A DNA stretch of 64,000 bases, taken from Klebsormidium nitens (Eukaryota; Streptophyta; Klebsormidiophyceae; Klebsormidiales; Klebsormidiaceae). Made by a program: the position numbers and the translations under genes. The DNA is taken from positions 41,079 to 105,078 of the forward strand of contig DF237262.1 in assembly GCA_000708835.1 (NCBI GenBank), in the 5' to 3' direction. Under the pieces are notes generated by a model. It made no database searches and was not told the DNA's origin. It saw only the letters and a program-made list of their open reading frames with translations. Of this stretch, positions 36,101 to 47,500 are shown one piece after another (the first letter of the stretch is position 1; each line of letters begins with the position of its first letter).

Positions 36101-38925
36101 GCTAGGGAGGGTCGTAGGTTCGCTAGGGAGGGGCAGTTTTGACGCTTCAAACGCAACGCTTAGAAACTTGCGCCGAAAGCGGCGAGACGAGGATACGAGC
36201 CCCCACGGGGTTTTTCCAAAGAAGAGCTGTAATGATCGATCTTAGTCCAGTTCACAACACGTTATGCTGTGCTTGACTGCCCTGACACGCTCGCTCCGTC
36301 CATACAGGTGAAGCGGCACGAGGCGCGCTGGCTCGAGCAGTGGGAGAAGCAGGACGCGCCCTCGCTGAAATCATCCAAGCCCGCCAAGTTCCAGGGGCGG
36401 CCTCAGAGCGCCGCCGTGAGAAGCACGACGGCCGCCGTTTCTGAAAGCGCACCAATCGTTCCGCTTCGGCAGTCTGCCTCAAGAAAAGAGGAGACGGCGC
36501 CTGTTAGGGGGGTGCTCAAGAGCCCTGAAAAGGGGGGGATACGGCAGAGTCGCTCGGATAGGGGGATGGTAGTCCGCGTTTCGGGGGTAGAGGGAGCGAG
36601 GACTGGCGATCTTGGTGTAAATGGGGTCCAAGAGAGGGGTGTTAACGGGGTCCAGGGGAAGAACGTGAGAAGGGACCATACCGGAGGTGTGAACGGGGCA
36701 AGTGTGAACGGGCTCTCAAGCAGGGAGGGGAATGAATTTGGTGTGAACGGGCTCCACGAGGAGAGCGCGAAGAGGGTTGACAGAAGAGGGGCGTTGCTAG
36801 ACCGTGACGACGTTGATGCGTTGCTGGACGAAGGGCGGAAGGTCAGGAATGGCGCGTTTGGTTTGGAGACGATAAATCGGGGCAAAAGCAGTGACACTTT
36901 CGACACAGGGGAGGTTGTAACCGTGCATGAGAGAAGAGTTGAGCACTCGGAAGACTTCCAGGGGCGCACGCTTGGAGAGCGACGGGTTCAGGATTCGTTT
37001 GGGACCGAAACAAGCACGTGGCAGGATCAAGGAGGGGAAATGGCCTACGATAGTGCATCGTCGGGGTTAGCGGCCCAGTATCGGGTTCGCTCAGAGGATT
37101 ACCCTGGGTTAAGGAGTGGGTTAGATGGACAAGGAGAGAACGGTTATGGGAACCGGGACGGTGAAAAGAAGAGCGTACCTGCGAGGGGTCTTGAAGTGGA
37201 AGAGGCTTCCTCGAGGGGGCGAAATGGGGCGGCAGAAAGAGGGTTGGAAGCGGGTTTGGACGAGGGTTTAGGAAACCCGTTGGAGGAAAACGGCGCCGAG
37301 AAAGAGGAAGGCGACGGCGAGTTGTTGGAAGAGATCGCGGGGGCGGCGGGCAAGGTGGAGCGAGTCTATGCCAGCGGGAAGCGCGTGGTCATCTTTGGGA
37401 ACGGGACCATTAAGGAGGTAAGAATGTGCTTCCCACCCTTCCTCTGTTTGTTTTTATCAAATTGAGAACCTTGTTCGTCTTTGGGTTAGGGGACCCCTGT
37501 TCAGATTGCGGTTTAGAAGCGGCAAGCTTCACGCACGTGATATTTGGGAACGGGACTAAGAAGGAGGTAAGGACGTGCTTCTTATCCTTCCTCTGTTTGC
37601 TCTCTTCTGGTCGAGAACCTTGTTCTTCTTTGGGTTAGGGGACTTTGTTCAGAAGGTGGTCTGTCCTAGCGGCAAGCTTCGCACATGTTGCGAGAGTCGT
37701 GCTGAGTGGTCCACTGGAACGTCACGTCCATTCATTTCACAGTTGACGCCACAGCAAATACCGGCCTTGAGCTGCTTTTGGTTACCCGACCGACGTTTTC
37801 AACGGCCAGGCTGACTGACGCTTAAGCTCACCTACCATTTGATGCCTGGGGAAATGGCTCGTTGAAGTTTCAAATCCTGATAGTCACGCTCTAGAAAATG
37901 TATCCACCGTAAACCCTCAACCAGGTCCAGCCGCCCACTTGCCATAAAATGGGCAGATGCGCCCGAGTCTGAAATACAGGATTTTTATGACGGTTCTCAA
38001 CCCATCGCATAAATGCTCTGCGCGACTACCTCAGCTTGCATCGGTTGCATCAGAGTCCCCCCAAAGGTTCAAACCGCAGCGCGAAGCAGCGTGGTTCCAA
38101 TCCGTTTCCAAGCACGTTGCCAATCTCTTTCCAAGCATGCTTCTAACCTTTCCAAGCATGTTTCCGATCTCTTTCCAAGCATGTTTCCAACCTCTTTCAC
38201 CGCAGATCCACGCGAGCGGCAAGGTGTGCATCTTCTTCACCAACGGCGACGTCAAGAACTCAGACGCCGACGGGCGCGTCGAGTACTACTACGCAGAAGT
38301 TGCCACGTGGCACACCACGTACGCGGACGGCGTCGAAGTTTTCCACTTTCCGAACGGACAGGTAGGAAACGTGTCTTTGCTGCTAATACGGACGGGCGCT
38401 TGGAAATGGGTGGGATTAGTGCAAGATTTAGGGTGATCTTCGTTTGCCGAGTGGTTCTGCTTTACTACACCTGTGCTCGGGTTTGTTATAATCAAAATCC
38501 TCAATCTTCGGTTCATCTAAGCAACATAATATCGGGTGGGTTTCGCTTCGTGCTTCCCAACGTGTCCGAGCTTTTGGGATGCTTAGCACTTGAGGGTGTA
38601 GAATCGGTCAAGCCACCTGGAAATAGGCAGACGTCTCAGATAGACACTCCGATTATCTATTGCACAATCGCAGTGTCTCAGCGGCTGTCTGAGTTTGAAC
38701 TCTCAAATGGATTTGATCTTTGAACGGAAACGCAAGGTCATAATCGAGAACCTTGTGCCAAGGGCGGCATTCAGCCATTGCCTCGTGGCTTCCAAGAAAC
38801 TCAAGATCAGGAATGCGGTGTCGCAGGTGGAACAACACGAGCCGGACGGTTCGAAGGAGATCTTCTTTCCGGACGGAGCGGTCCGGAAGGTGAATCCGGA
38901 CGGGACTGAGGAGGTGAGCGCTTGA
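30137..38925 (+). CDS. SAS4: SAS-4 / CPAP (CENPJ) centriole assembly protein
   Basis: SAS-4/CPAP controls centriole microtubule wall assembly and length; land plants without motile sperm lack it. Exons: 30137-32061, 32766-33565, 34578-34758, 35254-35404, 35847-35936, 36308-37417, 38206-38361 and 38827-38925. Phases agree throughout, giving 1,503 residues (human CPAP is about 1,340). The first two exons are mostly disordered, with a basic KRPFLKRGSRLLK motif. Residues about 909-1060 form a charged coiled coil (MAFLKEKMATLDSEIQRFK onward). The C-terminus is the TCP10/G-box beta domain with repeated DG and NG turns: VVIFGNGTIKE, KVCIFFTNGDVKNSDADG, TTYADGVEVFHFPNGQ, DGSKEIFFPDGAVRKVNPDG. This domain normally binds STIL/Ana2. 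A further 60 or so G-box residues expected after NPDGTEE were not found: the frame reads through a GTGAGC donor-like site to TGA at 38923. Start choice: the ATG at 30137 opens the long frame. Confidence 0.9.
34042..34640 (+). repeat. Exon echoes: five-unit array of acceptor plus exon 3 start in SAS-4
   Basis: The acceptor and first codons of exon 34578-34758 (AEMAFLKEKMATLDSEIQ) occur five times. The CCGAG/CCGAC element after the acceptor starts at 34042, 34172, 34306, 34431 and 34578, spacings of 130, 134, 125 and 147 bp. Each unit keeps a TTGCAG-like acceptor (TTGCAA in the second) and about 60-70 exon bases, then intron sequence. Decay rises with distance: the 34431 copy is nearly perfect through SEIQR, while the 34042 and 34172 copies carry frameshifts or stops. 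Only the last copy continues to a GT donor in the right phase. Confidence 0.9.
36613..36765 (+). repeat. VNG coding repeats in SAS-4 exon 6
   Basis: Five imperfect (G/S)VNG(V/A/L) units, such as GVNGVQERGVNGVQGK, recur over about 50 residues in the disordered part of exon 36308-37417, upstream of the G-box. At DNA level the cores are variants of GTGTNAACGGGGTCC. They are in frame and look like a small coding minisatellite. Confidence 0.7.
37370..37700 (+). repeat. Exon echoes: repeated 3' end of SAS-4 exon 6 with its donor
   Basis: The exon end encoding VVIFGNGTIKE and its GTAAGA donor (GT at 37418) are copied 149 bp downstream as VIFGNGTKKE with GTAAGG (GT at 37567). About 100 bp of following intron is also copied (GAACCTTGTTC, CTTTGGGTTAGGGGAC, AGCGGCAAGCTTC). 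The AGCGGCAAGCTTC block occurs again at 37668, exactly 150 bp after its 37518 copy. The copied exon end is a broken G-box strand. Confidence 0.9.
38110..38200 (+). repeat. Tandem TCTTTCCAAGCATG repeats before the SAS-4 G-box exon
   Basis: Around four imperfect 27-30 bp units built on CTTTCCAAGCATGTTTCC end five bases before the acceptor of exon 38206. They form an extended pyrimidine-rich tract, so they may serve as, or have arisen from, the polypyrimidine region of this intron. Confidence 0.7.
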
Positions 38926-41532
38926 CAAGTGGCAGTCATCCGAGACGTGTTCGAAGCTGTAACGCTGGCTGTCTGCTAGGACCGAAAGCAGCTGAAGAAT
39001 GTTTGAAAAGTTCACGCTACCTCCGCTAAGCATCTCGATGAAGGCAACAAGGTTGCCTTCTTCGGTCATATATAGGAGTTTTGCGTATTGTCCTGAGGAA
39101 CTTACCTTTTCATGGAACGCCCATAGGTTCGACAAAAACCAGCAAGGAACAAGCGAAGGCACTTCTTTGCGTAGCACTTCTGCATCTCGTTTCGTTGCTC
39201 AGGACCCCTGTTGCCAGCTTCAATCACTCGGGGGAGCAGTGAATGGGGGAACTCATTTCCGGGCGTGCGTCATCTAGAGTGTCCAATCGTGACATGTGGC
39301 AAGGTTTAGAGTGCGAACTCATGGGCTCTCTGCAGAACGTAGGGCCCTCATCTGCATTCCATCTCTTCTGTGTAAAACTGAAGTCTTGCAATCATGGCCC
39401 GTTCCTTCTGTCGCGGATTATCTCGTTTAGACATCGTTTTACGATGTGTTCACGACTGTTCAGTTGTTCTTGAACGGAAACATCAGCTCCTCAGATGCTG
39501 GGTTCTTTGTTGCTCCAGGACGTCGCCCCCCTCGATTGAACGGCGCCGCCATTCAGCCCGTTCAAGTTCCCGGAAGATGACGTCAGCATCTGACGTCAGT
39601 GGCTTTGATGGTAAGTGGGTTGTGCCCAAGTTACTGCTAAGTGGCTGGAAGAGCCACAGTTGCAAAAGACGACCCTTTGCTTGTTCCGAAAAGCATATAC
39701 TTCTTTGCCCTTGCTTGCTTTCTACCACTGACGTTGAGCTTGGGGGTCAATCTGAACCAGCAGCTTGTCCCCAGATTCTGTTCGAAACATTTGGCAAGTT
39801 TTAGTGTTGGTTACATTCTTTTACGAAGCTGTCTTCATTCTATTCCCAATAATTGTTGCATTCGCCATCGGTTCTGCTTGTTACAGAGTTCTGCATTGAA
39901 AGTCTGTTTAGGGTGGAAACTCAGCTAGATCTGTACACTTTGTCGAGATCGACCGTTATCTAGCTCGGCTGACTGCTCTTCAATACAACTTGATTTCCGA
40001 ACCCCCTGACTCACTTTTCGAGCTTTTCTAGGTTGGTGACGTCTTCTGGGTTGCGCCCCGGCCAGTGAGTCTACTCCATGCGCCCTTTCGCCGGATGTGG
40101 TGACGTCAGTCAGCGGACCCATAAAGCGGGGCGTGCTCAATCCGGGGACTCGCTTGGTCATCTTGGCCGGTCGTTGACGGCGTCCTGGCGACAACCTTTA
40201 CCACTGCGGCGGCCTCCGATATGCCCCTCGCTCTAGCTCCACAGTCATTGAAAATGGGTCGAACTTATTGATTTCGGTAATAGATGATTTATATTGACCT
40301 CCAATGAAACGCTGTGAAATTAGATCAAGGAGACGAGTTGCAACTTTATAGCCCAGTGCTCTGACGGCTATAAAGTGAGGCTAGCAAACTGATCATGAGA
40401 CGTTGAAGCTCAATCCAGTATTAGGAGATTGATGCTATCAAATGTACCTCCAAAGTCTCCAGATGGATCTTAAGAGGCCTAGCCTTCAAACGGGGCAGAT
40501 TACAATTAAGCTTCTGCAATTTTCCTAGCTCGTCATATCGAGCTTTAATGCCTGCCGGAGTACGATCTGCATGCATGCAGGCAACTTGACCGTTTCTGTG
40601 ATCAAGCTGAATCCTCCACCAATGAAAGCCACTGAATCCAGCGTCAGAATCATTGCAGTACGTATAATAGCAAATACGCCATGATATATATGAGCATGTG
40701 ATCCAGTGCGTGGTGATTGTTTTGCGATCGAGAGCCAGGAACTTATATGGTTGAAGCATGACTCAGGCATCCAGAAATAGGAAGTGACAGCTAGCCTGAA
40801 TCCAGATGTATAGGTCATGAAAATTGTCGAAATTCAGCGCCCCTCACATGAGCGCATGCCCGACTGCAATTATTGAATTCAGGTGCAATTCTTATACGGA
40901 GCACATGCAATATCGACCGAAGCTACCGTCAGGGATTTTCCTACGATCCCATGAGCTACTTGGATTAGGTGCTTCAAGTTTGGGCATGCGTGACAAACTC
41001 GTTTGGCTGGATCCGCTACGGACTAAACAATTGCATGAGAGCGAAGAGTAACGTACACCAATGCTCTCACATACTATAATAGACGGCCTGAGCTTCTCAT
41101 TTCGGACTACCTTCGCTGACCGATCTCATTGCTTTGCAATATTTGTTTAGTCTCCGGCCTATGTCTAGCTAATCCAGCCTGTGGGTCCGCCTTGATCAGG
41201 TGACGTGACATCTTCAGAAGTGACGTCATATCCTTATGGTCCGATGATCGCAAAGCAGCTGGGTCTACTTTGCCTCATAAGCAATTCAGAAATGTATGGT
41301 ACAATCCTAGACCAGCAAAAGCCCAGAGTCAATTCCTGTGACGGAACCCTCCTCGTTGATTCGAGGATGCTCCGATCATGAGACTACTCGCTTTCTCGCC
41401 GCACAATAACCTCTCTAGTACTTTTGTCACACTAGCTAAGAATCGTCAATCCCTATGCGAATTCACCCCGCGCTCTGGTAATCGTTCATACTGTAGTAGC
41501 CCCTTACACGTGGCGCATCGAAGCAGCCGACC
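38926..41532. other. Convergent intergenic region between SAS-4 and NEK
   Basis: The 2.6 kb between the two stop codons contains no supported gene. I searched it for the missing G-box end of SAS-4 and saw no DG/NG-rich strand. A GC-rich patch at 39480-39610 with a possible exon (PPSIERRRHSARSSSRK before GTAAGT) and a minus-strand frame at 40194-39925 are unassigned. Both 3' untranslated regions should lie here. Confidence 0.5.
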
Positions 41533-44500
41533 TCACGTGAGGGATTCCCCTTGAGTTTCATAGTCGTCCTCGTACATCACCAACTTGTACACGTGTCGCA
41601 CCAGGGGAAGCTGACCCGGACTCAGCAGCGAGTCGAGCGTGGTCTGCGTGTGGTGCGACGAGTTTTCCTCGCTCTGCTGAACGTCCCGTAAGTACTGATA
41701 CACTTTTGCAAACACCTGTAAGGAAACCCATCGTACGTGATAAGCGCACTTTGACATCAGAGGAAGCGTTTCTTCCATTTCCTGGCTTACAGAGCGGGGT
41801 CAAGGAGAATCAGTAATTTCAGGACCGGGGCCGGGGACGGTGTTGGACGGCATGACGTGGCGAGGTTCAGGGGCAAAACCCTGGGCTAGGCTCGTTTCGG
41901 CCAATCGTGGACGAGAAGGACCCGGCCAAAACCCTAAACCTCGCCACGTCATGCATTCCAACAGCATCCCCGGTCCCGATCCTGAAATTACTGGTTCTCC
42001 TACTAGTTCTCCTTGACCCCGCTCTTACAGTATGCTTGTGACATTGCGCCGCTTCTTATAGCTCTCTGTTTCCCTTCAGCACAAGTCACCACTCTTGACC
42101 ACGACAACACTGCTGCCAAAACTTTCGCTACTAAAGAGGTGATCTCTGGCCAACTTGAGTAAAGGGACGAAGTCCGAGGCCTTTATATCCAGCCACGTGG
42201 CCATTCGAGTGCGGATATATTGTCAGTAAAACAGTCTTGTGGTAGATCGCAGACCGTGGGCTTGGAATCGGCTAAATGGATTTCGCGGATTCGCTCTGAA
42301 AAAGCAAGGGCCGTCATTGAGAGATTCGTTGCCGTGTCAAGAATGGGGACCCGTTTTGCCGGTCCCCCGCGGTTTTGAAAATGTTAACGTTCAGCTGGCA
42401 GGAGAGCCGTCAAACTTCGACCAAAACCTGCCCTTCAACAAAGGACACAACAAGACAGTCGCACACGACCCGTTTACAGAGTGCAAAAGCTTCCCGACGG
42501 CCGTATAAACCTCTTCAAGCAAAAGTGTTGTTCGCTTCCCCAACGGAACGTCTACATTTGATTTTCAAGCGTGTGAGAAAACTCCAGGGCAAAGGCATTC
42601 TTACCTCCCCTCCCAGTTCTTTTCGGCACATCGCTCTCAAATTTTCGATCTTGGCCCCCATGGCGCTTCTCGCCCCGTCGCCGATCATCGGCGTCATCGG
42701 CGACATGGGCACGCCAGATTCGCCCAGCAAGGTCGCCACGCGGTCCTTCCCCCCGTCTGCCACGTGTCCCTTCGTCCGGACTTTGAGCCCCGGGCTCGGC
42801 AGCTCTTCGGACGCTTTCGGACCCGCGCTACTTTCTTCCGGTCCGCTCTGTTTTATCGTCGAAACCGGCGCGCCCTCTTCCTCCGCTTCCTGGATTACAC
42901 CGAGCTCCGTCGCCGGCCCCGGGGGATCCCTCGCCTCTTCCTCTTCGGCGAGGGATCCCTTGTGGGTCCCCAAGAAATGTTGCATCGTGTGCAGGACTGC
43001 GATCAGATCCATGCCCCCCTTCACTTTCTTCCAGGAGCTGCTCAACACGTGGTGTTCCCCGTCTCCCCCCCCTCCGTTCACCGCTGTTTCCACCCCCCCT
43101 CGAGACTCTGTCTTTCCTCCCCCCCCCTTCGTTCCCCTGCTTTCCACCCCCCCGTTCGTTTCTGCGCCCCGCCCAGACCTGCCCACGTCCGCCTTCTCCG
43201 GCCCCGTGTAACCCCGCACAAAAATCTCCACCGGGAGATCTTCGGGCGACACTTTCCTGGTCCGCCCCAGCGTTTGGTCGCCCCGAGCCCCTCGAACAAA
43301 GCCCCCCCCGGCCGAGAGCGGCCGCCGCTGCGTGTCCCGTCGGATGCTTTTTCCGTACGGAGACGCTTTCAGGGTTTCCGACATCGACAAGGGTTTAGGC
43401 GAGGTTTCGCCGGCGCTCCGCGAAGTCGCGCTGAGATCGCCGGGCCGTGAACCGGTCATCAGAAGGTTGTTTCCCTTGAGCGAAAACTCGAGTTCCGGCT
43501 GCCCGGGAGCCGTTCCGGGGCGTCGAGTTCCTTCCGGGGAATGCGAGCTGAATTGGCGGATAAGCTCGGCCTTGTTTAATCGGGGCTTGGCCTGTCGCAG
43601 CGACTCTTTGTGCCGCTGCAACTGCTGTTTGGTCGCCCTCAAATCCGCCTCCCGGGCAGCTTTCCGGTCGGCCTGCTGCCGGATCAGAACCTCTTTGCGG
43701 CTCTGCCGTTCAGATTCTGGAAGAAGCGAGAAAGAGATACTTCAGAATCTGAAAAAAGGACGCGCATAGCAATCAGAATGTGACTCGCTTTAGGCTGGTC
43801 TGATTGTCTTGACATTCGGAGATAAGTCTTTGCTTGAGAAGCAAGAGCGGACCAACTCTGTGTATGAATCCGCTTAACATAAACATGGTTAGAAGTCCGA
43901 ATATATGGAACACCGCCTCGACGGAGGTTATCTTTTGGATGTGGATTCCGGTTGTTTTTTCGAGCCTGGTGGTAGATCCAAAATGGGGTGAAATTGAAGT
44001 AACTGTAAAGTGGTTTGTAGTACTTGAGAAGGTGCATTTCCAGGTCCCGTTGAGGTCTTGTTTCGAGAGTCGGGAGAAATGTGCTGTTCAAACGGTGCGG
44101 ATTGCCGGTGTTGTTCTGAGGGCGTTATACAGGGTTCATTACGGACAGTCAAGGTGTTGACTGTCGAAGTTTTGGGGTCTTGTTGGGGGCAGTGAAAAGA
44201 AGGCTTAGGGGGGCAGAAGCTGAAAATAATGGGTTGGGGGGGATTTAAAAAGCTGGAAATTTGGGGTTCAAGTGTGAATTCTGGACGTTGTGGGTTTGAG
44301 GGGATAGAAGTGCCGACAATGATGGATTAAGGGAGGGGGTTGATTGAAGTTGTGGGTTTGGGAGGAAGCGCGAAAAGCTGGAAGTCGTGGGTTGAGGGGT
44401 TTGAATCGATGGGTTTGCGGATGTATATTATGCTGGGAACACTGATGGGTTAGGAAGGAGTTTGGTGGGTTTGGAGGGGGGTAAAGGAAATGGTTTGAGG

Positions 44501-47500
44501 TGACCCCTTGCGGGGTTTGTGGGCTGAGCGCTGCAAGGAGGTAGTGCGATACCATGCGCACTCTGAATGACCGAGTAGTGAACTGCCCATTGGTCATCCG
44601 CCCCGAAAAATAAGGTTAATCACATCTAACTCAATGAGTTAGAAATTAGCGATTAAACTAATTAGAACAGATACTACACTTGATCTTAGCCAAAAGGCCG
44701 AGAAAGGTATGAATCTTCAAGTGTTTGGCGGGCGCTTATATAACCCCGCAAAATTGTCGCGGTTTGTGGGTCGAGTGGGAGACTGCATGTGTGACGAGTC
44801 AAACTGCCGCGCGGAACCGTCCGATCGAGAATCGACGGCGTGCAGTGCGCGAATATCGGTACGGTTTCGACGTCGTCAGTAATTAAACCCACGGTCGAGA
44901 TGACGCGCGCTAACGAAACCGACAAACGGAGCCGCCGATCACGAAGTCGAAAATTTTGAACCTGCATGATTTGTCGTCAGCTCAAGTTCTCCACTACTCA
45001 TAAGTTGGACGGAGGACCTCGGCGAGACTTGGCGAGAGTCGGCTGAATCGAAATTCCATGGAACACTTTTGAAAACTCAATGTTTTTAAAGGCAAAATTT
45101 TGCGGGTCACTCGAAACAACGATGGTAGAATCCTGACTCACGCAACTCAAAAAGGCAGAAAGCCTACGGATGTGTAGAATCCGTCTTGAACTTCCAAAAT
45201 AGGACACTTGAGAAACTGTGAACCTTCAACGCCCGTAATAAAGGTAAGTCCTTCAGCCCCACCCCGAGCCGCCAAAAGCTGGCCCTTGCCACGCCTCCCA
45301 ACCGTTGGCCTTCCAACCGATGGCTTTCGAACCTCGGATCTAAGCCCCCGAAAGTTCGAGCACCCTAAGCTTTGAGCGTTTAAGTACTGAACGGGCCTTC
45401 CAACCCTACCAGGGGCGACCGACACTTTGTGCCTCGTTCGTCCGCCTCGTTGATGCCGACGCGCAGAAAATATCTCCGCCTTATATGTCACGGATTCCGC
45501 AGACTTGTCCATACTTGGCTTCTCCCCCCCTGTACCTTTACACCCTCATCCCATTGAAATAACTGACTTCTCAAATTCTCAATTCATAACCGCTTTATCC
45601 CCGCCTTGCCCGGCCCGCATCTGGGCGTCCTTTGCCTGCCACGTCAACGCTTTCATCACAGCATAGTGCAAACCCTGGGAATTGTAGAAATGCATCTTTT
45701 CTTCTTCCAAGCCCTCAAACCTTGAAACCCTCAAGCCCTTGGCCCTTCCCTCCCTTGAATACATAAACTCTCAAATCCAAAAACCCTCCAAACCTTACAC
45801 CCTCAAAACCTAAACCCTCAGAACCTTCAACCCTCGAAAGCTTAACCCCTTAAACCCCACCTTTCGCATCCGCGCGTCCTTCGGTCGCCGCGTCAACGCT
45901 CTCCTTCGCAGCAGAGTACAAGCCCTTGAAGCCCCATAAACCCTGAAGATACCCTTGAAACCTAAACCCTCAGATTCATGAACCCCTGAAAACCCCACCT
46001 GCCGCGGCCCGCATCTGCGCGTCCTTCGCCTGGCGCGCCTCCTTCTCCTGCAGCCGCCGGTGGCGCTCGCGGTCGTCGTGGCTCAGCGGCCGCGCCTTCG
46101 CGGCGACCTTCTTCGGGTCCTCGCCCGACGGCTTTCGCCGCGCGGTGGTGGGCCGACTGCCCGGGGAGTCGCTGCCCTTCAAAAACTTCCTGGAAGACGA
46201 GAATGGAAAGTGTATCAAGGAACGCTTTGGTTCTGGGTAGTTCGGAGGAGATATCAATTCGTGATGTCAGCAACTCGAGATTCTGGTAGTTGACGCTGTG
46301 ATGTGCAAAAGAGGCCCGGTCGGTTTGCAATGGACTCTGCTTCGGCCGGTTCGAGGACTGTCTGCCACGTTTCTGGCCCGTACAAGCTACTACTCTGGAA
46401 AAATGCTGGCAGCGTTCAAAACTTTCTTTCCGAGTAGCTCGTCATGAGGAGCAGGCCAAAGTATCGCTCGCAATACCCTTTTCACGTGCGTTCTTAACCA
46501 GACTCGGTTCTCCGTTGCTCTTGCGCTTGTCAAATTCAAGTTCTAGCCAATCATGCGGCCCCGATGTGAATCGACTGATAGGCAATGGACTGTCCAATCG
46601 TTGTCGCCTTGGCTAACAGACTCGTTCGCAGGTCAACTTTCAAATCTTCACGTGAAACAAAAGAGATCATGAAGCCTATCTAGTAAAGAGGTTAACGAAA
46701 GGGAAGGTTTCATTGAAATGGTGGCTCATCCTAGCGCTCCATCACTGATGCCTACGAGATGCACGCCCAATTCGAGTCACCCAACGGAGAGTGCAGGCAG
46801 AAGACGCCAACTCTGCGTCAATCTGCCCCATCCTCCAGACTCCAATATATTATTCCCTTACCTGCTCGCGCTTTCAAGCTTCTTCTGCCGCTCCGCCGCC
46901 TCCGTCTGCGCGCGCGTCGCTCGCGCCTTCCTGACCGCCGCCCCGACCTGCAACGCCGCGCGCGCGCCCAGTTTCGCGCTTCCGGGGCGCTGCCCCGGAG
47001 AAGGGGGTGGTTGTGCGCGCGCGTTTGACCCCCCCGAAGGGGAAGGAACTGCGCTCAGCTGCTCTTCGACGAGTTCGGAGAACAGGTCGCGGATCGGGCG
47101 CTGGCTCGGAGACGGAATTGCCTGTAACGAGGGGGGGGGAGGATTTAGAGGTGTAACGAAAAACAACATGTGAGTAGTGAAGGGTTTGAGAATTAATGCG
47201 TCCGGAAGAAAGATTTTAAGGCAGACACAAATGAGGTCCATAGGTCGCCCGCCAATTGAAGTAGATGGAGTACACGCGTGAGAGGAACAGACATAGTCAG
47301 ACAAATAAGCAAAAAATCGTCAGTGAGCTTAAACCTACAAATTAAAGGGTTTTAGGACTAAGAGCTGTGCCTAACCATAGAGTTTTTTCTGTGTCTTCTT
47401 GTAGGGCCCCACTTGCTTCCCCAAAAACAGCCGTCGAGTCTTCTGCGCGACATTTGTATCTATACCGATCCCATAGGCCTCCTCGGAGATGACCTATCTA

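Noticed and set aside
39925-40194. Small minus-strand gene between SAS-4 and NEK
   Set aside because: Basic, low-complexity product without a recognisable domain; it could equally be untranslated sequence.
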